A DNA stretch of 64,000 nt. Origin: Zygnema circumcarinatum. Taxonomy: Eukaryota; Streptophyta; Zygnematophyceae; Zygnematales; Zygnemataceae. Below are positions 34,001-45,842 of this stretch, piece by piece. Within the stretch, counting starts at the first letter, position 1. Each line of letters opens with the position of its first letter. Below the pieces are notes generated by a model. That model made no database searches, was not told the origin of the DNA, and saw nothing but the letters and a program-made list of their open reading frames with translations. The DNA lies in contig CM074804.1 of the NCBI GenBank assembly GCA_037447605.1, forward strand, positions 1,405,468 through 1,469,467, written 5' to 3'. The translations under genes were made by a program, and so were the position numbers.

Positions 34001-35623
34001 CTCCCTCTCCCTCTCTCCCCCTCCCCTCTCCCCCTCCTCTCCCTCTCTCCCGCAGCCTGCGGAATATCTGGAAGCGGCCACCCGGGCGGCCTCCTTCATC
34101 CGCGACAAGCTGTGTGACCCGACGACTTTCCGCCTGAAGCGAAGCTTCCGGGAAGGTCCCTCGGCAGCTTCCGGGTTCATCGACGACTACGCGTTCCTGA
34201 TCGCGGGCCTGCTCGACCTGTACGAGGCGGGGGGCCACGTGGCGTGGCTGGATTGGGCGCTAAAGCTGCAGGGGGTGCAGGTGGAAGGCCTTAAACCCTA
34301 AGCCCTAAAACTGAAACCCTAAACTAAACTGGAACCCTAAACTGAAGCCCTGAAGCTTAACTGAAACCCTAAAACTGAACTGAAACTCTAAACACTGAAA
34401 CCGCAGGACGAGCTGTTCCTGGACGCGGACGGCGGCGGGTATTGGAGCGCGGCGGCGGACGACCCCTCCATTCTCCTCCGCACGAAGGAGGACTACGACG
34501 GAGCGGAGCCCTCAGGGAACTCCGTTTCCGTTGCGAACCTCGTGCGCCTCGCGGCCGCCGTGGGGGGCGAACAGGGCGAGGCCTTCCGTAGAACTGCGGA
34601 GAAGACCGCGGTGAGCATGGAACAGGCTCAACAATAGCATTAATAGCGCATTAATAGTACGACGATGAGAAGAAGAATAATGATGAAAAGGTAGAGGTTA
34701 TGTTTTCCTGTTCTCTCTGGCTTCCCTTTTCATTTTCTCTCCCTTCCCCCCTCCCCCCCTTTTTTTTTTTTTGATTATTTTTTTGGGGGATTTGGGGCAG
34801 ATGGTGTTCGAGGAGCGGCTGGCGAAGATGCCGATGGCGCTCCCGCAGATGTGCGCCTCGCTGGACCTTCTGGAAGCGCCAGCTCAGCGCCACGTCATCG
34901 TCGCCGGCCGCAAGGGCGCACAGGACACGGAGGCGCTCGTGGACGCCGCGCTCGCTCCGTTCGAGCCGCGCCGCGTGGCAAGCGCCCGCCCTGAACCCTC
35001 ATCAAAACCGCGAGCCTTGCAAATCTAAAATCCCTTCAACCCTAAATCCTGAACCTCGTTAACCTTAAACCCTGCAAGAGGTTTAAATCATCCTGTGTCC
35101 TAATTTCTAAAGGTCCTTAACCCTGAACCTGAAACCTTGAAAGCCCTGCAACACGGAAGCTTAAACCTTAAAGGTCTAAACATTAGTCCTAAACCCTAGA
35201 GCTAAGACCCTGTCAAGCCTAAACCCTAAAGACTCTACATCTTGACCCTAAAATCCCATTAAGCCCAACCTCTACTCCCTAAACCCTAAACCGTAAACCC
35301 CAAGCTGAAACTGCAAACTGCAACTGAAACTGTAAATTGCAACTGAAACTGCTTGTTTTGCTGGTTCTCCATGTGCGCAGTTGTTCCAAGTGGACAGCGA
35401 AAACGAGGCGGACCGGCACTTTTGGGAGCGCTACAACCCGGCCGTGCTACAGATGGCGCGGACGGGCCCCCAAGGGGCGGCGCTCGGCTACGTCTGCCAA
35501 GACTTCGCCTGCCAAGCGCCCACGGCGGACCCCGCAAAGATCGAGGAGCTGCTCCGTAAAGCGTTCAACCAGACGCCGACAGTGACGGCCTTCGATGTCA
35601 GTTCGATCCTCTCCTCCTCGTAG
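28016..35623 (+). CDS. SPATA20/YyaL-type thioredoxin-domain protein, exon 4 frame broken
   Basis: This protein has an N-terminal thioredoxin-like (DUF255) domain followed by an alpha/alpha-toroid like that of N-acylglucosamine 2-epimerases. The physiological substrate of the family is unknown. Thirteen exons fit: 28016-28096, 28374-28484, 28766-28861, 30171-30315, 30873-31029, 31206-31452, 31891-32132, 32656-32922, 33289-33399, 34056-34280, 34407-34610, 34801-34974, 35381-35623. Key blocks are [41 protein letters not shown] (CxxC), [55 protein letters not shown] and [15 protein letters not shown]. About 767 residues are expected, normal for the family. Exon 4 needs several frame changes to give the conserved WPMS...LT...YFP segment. 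All other exons are phase-consistent. The frame is open upstream to 27587, so a longer targeted N-terminus is possible. Confidence 0.85.
28922..30168 (+). repeat. 1.25-kb almost pure C/T tract (CCCCT-type)
   Basis: Nearly every base is C or T, dominated by CCCCT and CCCCCT units, ending at the splice acceptor of exon 4 (CCGGCAG before 30171). It forms most of intron 3 of the SPATA20-like gene. The long Pro/Ser/Leu and Gly/Arg/Glu frames across it are repeat artefacts. The G-rich complement has many short G-runs. Confidence 0.96.
30171..30315 (+). other. Frame-disrupted exon of SPATA20-like gene
   Basis: Conserved family residues appear in successive different frames: VYTT at 30171, VQAMEAGG at 30184, WPMSV at 30209, [16 protein letters not shown] from 30222, then CSLLR up to the donor at 30316. 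At least four one- or two-base shifts are needed within 145 bases. The place lies between a 1.25-kb C/T tract and a GGGGCAT array and includes a run of eight Gs. Assembly or sequencing indels are the likeliest cause. A decaying allele is the alternative. Confidence 0.7.
30316..30681 (+). repeat. GGGGCATG tandem array
   Basis: GGGGCAT and GGGGGCAT units (7-8 bases) repeat about 45 times in intron 4 of the SPATA20-like gene, starting immediately at the splice donor. It is open in several frames on both strands (Gly-Met-Ala-Trp-type and Pro-Met-His-Ala-type), which is a property of the repeat only. Confidence 0.95.
32180..32398 (+). repeat. (TC)n-rich microsatellite in SPATA20-like intron 7
   Basis: CTCTCTCTCG-type polypyrimidine tract, sense strand, between exons 7 and 8. 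Confidence 0.92.
33540..34055 (+). repeat. Telomere-type words followed by CCCT tract in intron 9
   Basis: Decayed AAACCCTAA words (33540-33800) run into a CCCTCC-rich polypyrimidine tract (33825-34052) that ends at the acceptor of exon 10. Confidence 0.85.
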
Positions 35624-37274
35624 GGAGCGGGGACGTGTACAGGCAGGCGGGCGGATGGCGCCGGAATTTTTAGGGTTTAGGGTTTTAGGGTGAGGGTGTA
35701 GGGATAGGGTTTAGGGTTTTGAAGTCGGTTGGATCTCAGTGGACGGGATCGGCGGATTGTAAAAAAGATGCGCTTAGTGTGGGGACTGCCAATAAGACGG
35801 GAGCTGCGATGAAGCCCTAAAGGGTAAAGGGCGATGCGCGATCCTTGAATCCTAGAAACTTTTTTGAAATCTTTTGGAACTTTTTAGGGTTTTGAGAGTT
35901 TGGGAAAGGGTTCAGGGCTGTGGCGGTGCGCTGTTGAAATTTGGAGGATGCGTGGTGGAACCACATGTGGGAAATCTGTGCACAGGGCCGTTGCGGATAT
36001 TGCGTCTCCATGCCCCCGTGCTCCATGCAGCACACAGTCCGGCGGTCGTTTCCATCGCCCCGCGGGGCATTCCAGCACGTCACTCGATGATTCAGATCGA
36101 AAAGCGGAACTGCGACCCTACTGAACCGGATATTCCACGCTATTCAGCACTGCCGTAGTCGCATAGAAACAGTTCTACGCTCATGCTCGTGCTTGCAAGT
36201 CTCACGCTGGACCATTGGATCGGCAACCGTTAGACAATCATTGCAGAGCAATGGTTGGACGATCCAATGGTTAGGAACCATTGGCAATGGTTGGCTGGCT
36301 GACGACCCAATGGTTGGCAACCTCGGTTTGCGCACTCATGGTTGGTCCAATGGTCCTCCCTGCAACAACGGTCCGACCTAAGCACTTCTCGCCAGATTGG
36401 CCACGTCAGCCAGACCTATTCTACGTGGCGGAGGGTGATTGGCCACGTTAGCCAGCTCTTTTTTTCTACGCGACGGACGGTGATTGGCCACATTATCCAA
36501 CACTATCCTACGTGGTGGATGCTGATTGGCTGCTTCAGCCAACTCTAGCATACGTGGCGGGTGGTGATTGGATGACGACTGGTAATTGTCACGTCAGCCG
36601 GAGACCGTTGACATCCAAAGATTTCCAAAACGGAGAACTCGCAGCTGGTGCTGACAAAAAGGAGCTTGCAAGGACTTTCGTACGGTATGTCCGTACACTT
36701 CTGCAACGTGGCGTGTCGACATTGCGCCACGTAGGACCGTCGGCTCCCTATTCGCGTTTCCAGAATCTCTCCCGGCCAATCAGATGCGAGCAGTCTGCCG
36801 CGTGGTAGCTCCTGAGAGAAGACCCCGTCATCATCGGCTGCGCTGATCCGACGGCCCACATTTGTACAGCTGGCAGTCTCCAGCACGTGAACCGTCGATT
36901 GATCGCCACGTGTCACCGAGACGGCCGGGTCCCAAAACCGGCCGACGGTCGCCATTGGAGGCGACAGGTGGCGATGGGGAGAGGGGTTTTGGAGGGAGCC
37001 GAGGGTTTTGGATGGGGCCGAAGGGTTTTGGAGGGCGCCGGTGAGGGCTTGAGGAAGGGTGCAGGGAGGGGGGGGAAGGTGGAGGGAAGATGAGGCAGAG
37101 GGGCAGGGAGAGCAATATGCGCAGCAGGTCGTTTTCCAGGACAAGGTTCGCCATTGAAGGAGTGTAGTGAAAGGAAGGGGGGGGAAATTGGACAGTTTTC
37201 TTTATTGAGAGGATTCAGAATTAGGACCGAAAAGGAAGAGGAAAGGAAGGAGAAGGGATAAGCTGCTCTGAGCA
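35624..37274. promoter_or_regulatory. Upstream region of PEAMT with CCAAT and ACGTGG arrays
   Basis: After the SPATA20-like stop come telomere-type words (35670-35720) and then two motif clusters. At 36210-36355 there are about seven CCAATGG/CCATTGG/CAATGGTTGG words. At 36396-36571 ATTGG boxes lie 42-45 bases apart and alternate with CACGT and CTACGTGGCGG-like words. A CACGTG core lies at 36907. This looks like the promoter of the downstream phosphoethanolamine N-methyltransferase. Confidence 0.6.
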
Positions 37275-40200
37275 ATGGCGCCGCCTCTCAATGAAGGTTT
37301 GGAAGACTGGATGCTGGCCTCGCTGTGAACTTTTTCGTATGAACTTTTGGCTTCTTGACGTGGAATTTGGATGAGAAAATTGGAATTCAGTGCTTTCATG
37401 GAATTTTGATGGCTTATGAACAGGCAATTTGGATCGCAGAGCGTCCGAATTGCAACTGAATTTCCATTGTTGATGAAGGAATTTTGATTCTCGAGCTGAA
37501 TTGCAAATGCTGGAACTCAATTGCAAACGCTGATGTCTTAATTATTATCAATTGCTTAAGTCGAAATGAAAAAATGTTGATGCAAATTGATATTTTGCTG
37601 GAATTGTCAATTGAAACTTTAATTGAAGTTCAAATCGTTATTGCAATTGAATTTGGAAATGTACCATTGGAACTGGCATTGTTGGAACAAATCTTGATGG
37701 CAATCTGAAGGCAGTTGATGATCTGGAATTTAAATATTACATTTTGAATTTTAATCTTAGTTCGATTCTTGATATTGCTCTTTGACTTACTATTTCTGAA
37801 GTGGGAATCTGGATATGCAATCTGAATCGTATTTTTCAGAGAAAATCTTAGTTGAAGATTCTGTTTTCACTTCCTAGGTGGCAGTCCCAGTACTAAATCC
37901 AGGTCCATCATTCCTCAGCACTCATTCTGGCTGAATTCCAAGAAAGCTTCTAGTCAGATTTCCCTGTTCAGACACAAATGAATTTGCATAAATTCACAGA
38001 AAATCTAAGCACCTTCTTCGAGAGGTGTCTGCCAATAAGTTCCTGCAGAACATCACAGACTGAACGAAACTCTATTCCTCGATTTTTTTTGGTTTTGAGG
38101 CGTATCCAACTTTAGACCTTGCAAGGAGACTTCCTGAGCTGATTTTCGATCTTCAGATACTCAATTTCTTGAATCCTTCAACTTTCTTGACTTTCTTGAC
38201 TCTCTTGACACCTTTGAATTTCTTGACTCTCCTGACTCTCACGAATTCCTTCTTGTATTGACTTCCTTGACTTGTGTGGACTTCCTTTTCCTTGCCTTTA
38301 CTTGTCCGGAGTGAGGTTGCAGCGGAGCGCGAGGCGCAGGCCGCCTATTGGAGGGAGCAGAGCGCGGCGGCCGGCGCCAGCGTGGAGGCAATGATGCTGG
38401 ACAGCCTGGCGGCCGCGCTAGACGCCAAGGAGCGCCCCGAGGTCAGCGAGCTTGCGGCCTTTTCTGAGTTGACTTTCAGTTAGCAAGAAAACAGTATCGT
38501 GATATCTCCCCCGAAACTGTCATTTTTAGTGTTATGCAGTCTCCTGGTCTGGGCAGATTTTGAAGATGCTCCCTCCTGTGGCCGGCAAGACTGTGGTGGA
38601 GTTCGGCAGCGGAATCGGCCGTTTTACAGGCGATCTGGCAGCCGAGGCGTTGCATGTGACGGCCGTTGACTTCATGGAACACCTTGTTGCCAAGGTGGGC
38701 TGCTGTTCTTCAAACCTTATCTTGATTCCTCTATTTTACTTTACTTTAGCTTGTTTTTCTTGAAATAGTGATTTTTGCCATTTTTAATGTTTGGTAAAGC
38801 AATATGAGAAGGGCAGGTGTCCTAACTTTGTACGCCTTTACATTTTCTATATAAGTATTGCTATATTCCCACTGCACAACTTTCTTAGTCTTCGTCTTCA
38901 GCTTTAAAAAAGTCTTCGACGATTGACACCAGGATGACATCTGCAGAATGCAGAGAAGAACGGAAAAAGGAGCAATGTGACGCTACTATGTGCGGATGTG
39001 ACGGCGCCAACAGTTCAGTTTGAACAGGAGTCCATTGACCTCCTCTTCTCCAATTGGCTGTTCATGTACCTTTCAAATGACGAGGTCGAACCCACTATTC
39101 ATCCATACTCCTGCGTCTCTCTCATCTCTTTGCTTATCTGCTCGCCCTCGCGATTCGTCCTCCTCCTTTTGCTCTTTTTATTTCTTTCGCTCTGCCTCTT
39201 CCTAGTTTCCCTCTCCTGACCGCACTACATACCGTTCCGCTCTCTTCACTCTTTCCCTCTCCTTTCCTTCTCTCCCCTCTCTCCTCCCCCCTCCCCCCTT
39301 TCCCCTCCGCCCTCCGCCCTCCGCCCTCCCCCTCCCCTCCGCCCTCCGCCCTCTGCCCTCCCCCTCCCCCTCCCCCTCTCCCTCCCCCTCCCCCTCCCCC
39401 TCCCCCTCCCCCTCCCCCTCCCCCTCCCCCTCCCCCTCCCCCTCCCCCTCCCCCTCCCCCTCCCCCTCCCCCCCTCCCCCTCCCCCTCCCCCTCCCCCTC
39501 CCCCCCTCCCTTTTTCCTGTACACATCTCTTTAATATGGAACCTTCGGAAGCTTTAACTAATTCAAGGGGCAAGAATACACAACTTCAATCATGATATTT
39601 TCTTTCCCTGAAAGAACTCTGATTTTTCTCAAAGATGCGAATGTCTTTTTTATCCAGGTGGAAATATTGGGCCGAAAAGTTCTGGGCTGGCTTAAGCCGG
39701 GCGGAAGCCTTTTCTTCCGCGAATCGTGTTTCCACCAATCAGGGGACAGCAAACGGAAGTCGAACCCAACGCACTACAGGGAACCTCTGTTCTACACGCA
39801 GGTGAGAGGCTCGTCACGGGCGAAAAAAAATTGATTTCAGATTTTTTTCTGAAACTTCCTTCTTTTTTTTTTCTTACAAGGAACGGATATTTTAAGAAAG
39901 CGATATCTGTATTTTGTTACTTCTTTCTTCGAATCTTGATTTTTTTTGTTCGGTTTTATGTTTTCGATGTTGTGAAGGCCTTCAAGAAGCTGCGGTTGAA
40001 GGATGACAATGGGGACACGTGGCAGCTCAGCCTCCAAAAGTTTTGTTGTGTCCCCGCATATGTTCGCCTGAAGCGGTCTCAAAACCAGGCACGAAAATCG
40101 AAGGAGAAAGAAGAGAAAATAATATAAAATGATTGACAGCTTATTAACCAGTCCCTTTTCCTGTTTCCTTTCCTCGTTCTGATGATTCGTCACCTTTTTT

Positions 40201-42515
40201 ATTTTTTATTTTTTTCCCCGGACAGTCTCAAATATTTTTCTTTTTTCTCACCTGACCGCTGCAGGTCTGTTGGCTCTGGCAAAAAATCCGTCTCGAGGAC
40301 TCGCCTGAGGGCTCTGCCACCCTCGACGAGGGCCAATATTCAGTTAAAGGAATTTTGAAATACGAGCGAATTTTTGGAGCCGGATTTGTTAGCACAGGGG
40401 GCATTGGTCAGCTAACTCGCCTCGCCCACAACCTTAAAACAAAACTAAAAAACAATATGTATGAAAATAGAAAAAAAAAAATAAGAAACCGAAGGAAAGC
40501 ATGAACATAAACATTAACACACGCAACTTGAAAAAGATGGGAAAACGTAACAGTAAATATGACTGATGCTATTGTGATTGGGCGGCGGCTTCAGACACTA
40601 CCCGCGAGTTAGTCGCACAACTTGACTTAAAACCGGGCGAGCGCGTTCTGGACATTGGCAGCGGCTTGGGGGGGTCGGCCCTGTACATGGCGCAGCATGA
40701 CGGGGCTGACGTCACAGGCATCGACCTGTCCGTTAATATGGTAGGGACGGACTCCATGTGGGCCCCATTCCGTTTATAGTTACATTTTTATCCTGTGGGC
40801 TTACTACTATACCTTCTTCACGTGTCGATGTGCTTATTATATGGGCACTTGATTTCGAGTCTCTTTGTAGGGTGCAACCCTGTCTTATAATTCAGCACAT
40901 CGTTGGAGTAAGGCTTCTAGGGAACTTGAAAAAGATGTCTATGGTGGCACCTGGAAGGTGGACGAAACATTTGCAGATCTAGACTCGCTTTTTATGCTGC
41001 GAAATTCTTCAGATATCGCTGGCAATCGAGCGAGCTATTGGCAGCCAGTGCCACGTGGAGTATGAATTGGCGGACTGTACAAAGAAGGAGTACCCCGAAG
41101 GCACCTTCGATGTCGTGTATAGTCGAGACACAATTCTTCACATCCATGTATGTGCTGCCATTCCCGTGCTTCGTTCTATGTTAGCTTTCAGCTACAGTTT
41201 CCGTTCCATTTCCAGTTGCAGTTCCTTCTTTTTACTTTTTTTCTTTTCTATTCATTTCATACTCTCCCTCTTTCCTTCCCCCCCAACCCTCCCCTTTCCT
41301 TTCGATTACTTTTTTTGCAATGCAGGACAAACTCGCCCTGTTCCGAAGAATTCTGAAATGGTTGAAACCGCGCGGGCGACTGCTCATCACCGACTACTGC
41401 TGCGGTGACATCACTCGAGCCTCACCCGAGTTTAGGGCTTACGTCACCCAGAGGGGTTACGACCTGCATCAAGTGGCCGACTATGGACGGGTATGGTGCA
41501 CCTGTCAAGCTCAGCATGACGTCATTACTCTTTTGACTACAGTATCTCAAACAATGGCTTCACGTCTGTTCCTTCGTTTCACAAGCGAGGGGACTGCAAA
41601 AACTGGTAGTTGTCGGAGCATGCATGGGCATGCATGGCATGATGGATGGATGGCCTGTGCATGCATGGCTTGCTCTGCAGATGTTGGAGAAAGCTGGGTT
41701 CGAGGAGGTCAAAGCTGAAGACACGACCAATCAGGTGGGAGGACGAGCCCTTTCGTTGGAACCTAACGAGTAACTGAGTCTTTATCAATTCTTGCTTTTT
41801 GGATTTGAATAAGGCCATTTTGGGTATTGAAAAACGACGCAGCCGCTAAGTTCTCGGTCCATTTTCAGCATAGAGAACTGGACCGCCGAAATGGCACATC
41901 TTTGCTACAAATGTACAGCAGAAACTCCTTTGAGAGCCAAAGCATGTGTAAAGGAGGGAGTAAAGAGGAGAGCGTTCCTCACAGTCATAAGGGACCGACA
42001 AGAGTGAAGTTGAATTTTATTCAACCAGAAGGAAAGCTGCCCTGAAAGCCCCAGATGGAAAAATGTTTTCGAGTCTTGCTTGGTTGGTTTGGCTCAGTTT
42101 GTGGCCATTCTTGAGAACGAGCTCCGTCGAACGGAGGAGGAGAAGGACACCTTCATTGCCGAGTTCTCACAGGTCAGTTCTAAAAAAGTAAAAACCCTAA
42201 AATGCCTAAAGCACCACCTTAACTTCAAATAGAGGAGCAACGTCTTATGGGGCTGCTGGTTTCACGTGGACATCGGCGCCTATAACTTGGGAGAGGCTAA
42301 CGTACGAGGGGTTGACCTAACTGAATTAATTTAAAGAGGAATTCAGGGATCTTATTAAACTGTATTTTCATCCTCTCTAGCCTCTGTTTGTTTCCTGCGC
42401 AATGTGGGCGCAGGCGGGCTATGAGGACATAGTGAGCGGATGGAAGGCCAAGCTGGCGAGGTGCGCCCAGGGAGAGCAGAAGTGGGGTCTTTTTACCGCC
42501 CGCAAACCAGCATGA
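37275..42515 (+). CDS. PEAMT: Phosphoethanolamine N-methyltransferase, two-domain plant type
   Basis: This enzyme makes phosphocholine by three SAM-dependent methylations of phosphoethanolamine, feeding phosphatidylcholine synthesis; it is normally cytosolic. Thirteen exons give 496 residues, close to land-plant enzymes (about 490): 37275-37296, 38323-38441, 38557-38694, 38947-39084, 39658-39801, 39978-40088, 40265-40406, 40595-40740, 41013-41147, 41326-41490, 41681-41734, 42098-42172, 42414-42515. Domain 1 has [16 protein letters not shown] (about residue 60) and [18 protein letters not shown]. Domain 2 has [17 protein letters not shown] (about 288), [14 protein letters not shown] and [12 protein letters not shown]. 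The first exon (MAPPLNE plus one base) is inferred: it restores phase and the usual start just before AERE...YW, but rests on a GTTTGG donor. The intron after exon 6 appears to begin with GC (40089). Exons 2-13 are secure. Confidence 0.92.
39226..39515 (+). repeat. CCCCCT polypyrimidine tract in PEAMT intron 4
   Basis: (CCCCCT)n from about 39355 to 39510, preceded by CCCTCCG units. The G-rich complement has regular G5 runs. Confidence 0.95.
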
Positions 42516-43717
42516 CCTGTAGATACGTGCGTATGGGGGGGCATGTCGTGCATGGGGTTCGATGAAGACCCATGAGACCTGCGGATGGGGCCATGCTAGC
42601 CTAGCCGTGGGCAGAGCGATTGGATATGGTCTAAACTGTAGTGTGTCGGGTATGGTTATGGGAATGGGTATGTATGGGTGTGGGTGTTGGAAGGGCAAAG
42701 ATGCTGCATGCCATGGACCTGGACATATGCCATCCACGATGCCATCGTGGGTTTAAGCTATGCATGATATGAAACGCGGAGGGGAGTGACCTTGTGAAGT
42801 GTATGGATGGGTGCCTCGGTGCGGTGCATGGCCATGGCCGGGGCATGGTCGGAGCACTGCGTCGACACCATAGTGAAAGGGAGGGGTCAATTCGGAATAT
42901 CGAATGAGTCTGCGAGTTTGTGGATATATCTGGGTACAGCAGTACAGTTGTGAAACAAATGTGGAGCCGTCCATGCATTCTCACTTGAAGCCGTTCACAC
43001 AACCAAGCCCATGGTCGTTTTCTGTCAACATTTGCTCCAAATGAAGGTGCGAACGGAAAACTGGAGATGCGTTTTTTGGTACAGACGTGTGCGGTAGATA
43101 CTTCTCGAATTGTAGCGCGGTTCAGAACTAAAAAAAAAAACAGGTGCAGAGGAGAAAGATGCGTGCAGAAGTCGCGACGTTGCAAAGATCACATCCGGCG
43201 GACAGTTCGTACAGTTCATATCTTGGTAGATTCTTCTGATATTGATCAAGATTCGTGCAATCCATCCCAGATTCGAGATATGATTTGTAGTTTGACTTTC
43301 AGCAATACAGTACTGTACTTTAGAATCATCCCTTTGTCATACGCATCACTCCCACAACCCTTCGCGCCCTCCCCCACTTCACTACCGGTAAACCCAACCC
43401 CCCCTCCCAGATAGCTTTACTTCGCACGATGACCTTTAGACCTCAACCCCAAATCCTAAACCTAAACCCTAAGTCTCTAAACCTAAGCTATTGGACAGCT
43501 CATACCTTTCGACCAAATCGTTAAAGTTGAATGGTTTGCTTCGCCACTGATCTAGACAGCTTTGAGCTTCACGAAAAAAGACGTCCAATGGGTCGTAGGC
43601 AGACGACCGTTTGGGCCGTAGGCTGGCGAACGCAGTGAGCGCCGAGCTCAAACCTACACCTCAAAACCTTAACCCCTAAATCCTAAACCCTAAACCTTAA
43701 ACCCTGCGCCCCGCACC
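42516..43717. other. Intergenic region, CATG-rich words, no supported gene
   Basis: The first 300 bases are rich in GGGCATG, GCATGCCATGG and TGGATGGG words. Decayed telomere-type words appear at 43440-43480 and 43660-43705, just before the tRNase Z start. No conserved frame was seen, and no CACGTG core was noticed. Confidence 0.55.
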
Positions 43718-45803
43718 ATGGCCGCCGACGCGTACGAGGCGACGGTACTTTGCGCGCTCGCGGACGCGGTGGGCCCCGCGGCCCTCCTCGCCCCCCGCCC
43801 TGGCCATGGCCATGGCCCTGGCGGCGCGCAGTACCTCCTGGCGGCCCCGCCCGCGCTGGCGCGCCTCGCGCTCGAGCACCGCGCGCGGCCCGGGGCGGCC
43901 ATGGCGGCCGTCTTCCTGCCGAGCCTGCATCCGGCGAGAGCGGTAGGGGCCGCGGCTGAGAACCGGAATCCTTAAACCCTACATCCTGAACCCTAATCTA
44001 AACCCTAACCCTAACCTGAACTATAAACCCTAAAGATTAAACTCTAATCCCCTAAATTGTACTCACTGAATCTTGAAGCCTGGGTTAAAGTCTACAGCCC
44101 AAACGGTAGACCCTGAACCCTAAATTGGAACCTTAACTCCTAATTTCCTAACCCTAAACTCTAAACCCTTCAGTTCAAATTCAATCGATTGCAGTCGTCT
44201 TCAGTCCACCCCAATTCGAACTCAGTCGATTTCTGTCATTTGGATTCAGTCGAATCCAGTAGAACTTCAATTCGATTTAGTTCCAATTTAAATGAATTTA
44301 GTTTAGATTTACAAGAATTTAAGTTCAAACGTAGTCTAGTTTAGTCGACTTATGTCAAATTATGATTTTTTTTTTTGCTGGGCCGGGCAGGGCGGGCTGG
44401 GGGAGATTTTGCTGCGGCTGGCGAAGGACGGACACGGGCAGGTGGAGGTGATTGGGCCACGTGGCACTATCTCATTCGTCCACGCTCTCCGCCATATCTT
44501 CAGGTGGCGCCACCCCAAGGTGAGTCCAATGCGGCGGGCACAGCTGAAAGAAAAAAATAAGAAAAAAAAAAAAACCCCCGCAAAAGTCAAACTTGACACT
44601 TTATCTAAATTGAACTGAATGAAAGATTGAACGAATCGAAATAAGAGTTAAGATATATGGAAAATTCAGTTCAAACAGGTTACATTTGGAGTCTACATAC
44701 TTGTAAATAATTCGAAATTTACATTTTTATTCTTTGTCTTTCAGAAATACTCATACTTTTAAACGATGAAATCTTTCAATTCCCTAAAGCTTAAAAATGC
44801 GAAGACCCTGCAGTCCAAAACCCTGAACCCTTAAAACCCTAAACAACTAAAACTTTCACAAGTCGTTCAACGTATGCATTTTTTTCCCCTATCCTTAATC
44901 TTCAAAGTTTAGGATTTTTTTCTAATTTTCTAACCCCTTTTTTTTTTTTTTTCAAATCACAGGTCCTCGTCCGTGAGTGTTTCACGGGTTCCATGGAAAA
45001 CGGAATTCCGTTCTACGAAGATTCACATATAGCCGTTTTTCCTCTCTCTCAAAATGCGGCTCCTCTCCCGCACTCCTACCACCTCCTCTCTCGTCCCTGC
45101 AAAAATATGAACTGCCCGGAAAAAAAAAAATCTTCTCGGTCAGCTCGGAAGCACCGTACTGAAGAAAAAAATGAAAGCAACAGCAGTGGAGTTTTAGCTA
45201 AAATTTTGGTTAACCGTTCAGCTAAAGGTCCGACTGAAAGGTGCGGTAATGGAAATAAAAGGAAAAATAATAATGTTGGGGACAGAGGGAGTGTATATGA
45301 AAGAGGAAATTCTAAGCGGAAAAAAATGGGCTTAGCAAGTAATGGAGAAGGAGAAGAAGAAGTGGGAGAGGAGGAGGAGGAGGAAGGAGATGTTGGCAGG
45401 GAGGGGCCCAGAAAAGTAAATAATTTTAATATTTCTTCTACAGAAAAATTGTTCGGTGAACTGGATGTACTTTTTGGGGATAGCTCCGGAGGCGATTTGC
45501 GAGACGCGGTATTAAAAAAAATGACAACAGCTCCGGAAAAGTGTACGGAATCTAACAAATTCCGGAAATTTTCGGACATGGAACGCCGGGATTCCGTAAA
45601 AAAGCTGAACGAGTTGCATGAAAAGGGAGCCTCTTCAAAGAAAAGCGAAGAAAATGCGTTTAGCGAACTCGATAGAATTTTTGCTCAAGGGGATTTGTGG
45701 AGGAAAGAGCGCTTAAAGGATATTTTCGGACTACTTGAGAAGACGAAGGAGACTGCGGCAGTCAGTTCCGTACTCAGCGACTCAACTGAAACTGAAAGTG
45801 AAG

Positions 45804-45842
<39 letters not shown>

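Noticed and set aside
39134-39573. Gly/Glu/Arg-rich minus-strand frames
   Set aside because: Translation of the CCCCCT tract in a PEAMT intron, present in all three minus frames.
43496-43651. Short minus-strand frame that looks less repetitive than its surroundings
   Set aside because: Only about 50 residues and no recognised domain. It could be a fragment of an old element but cannot be supported.
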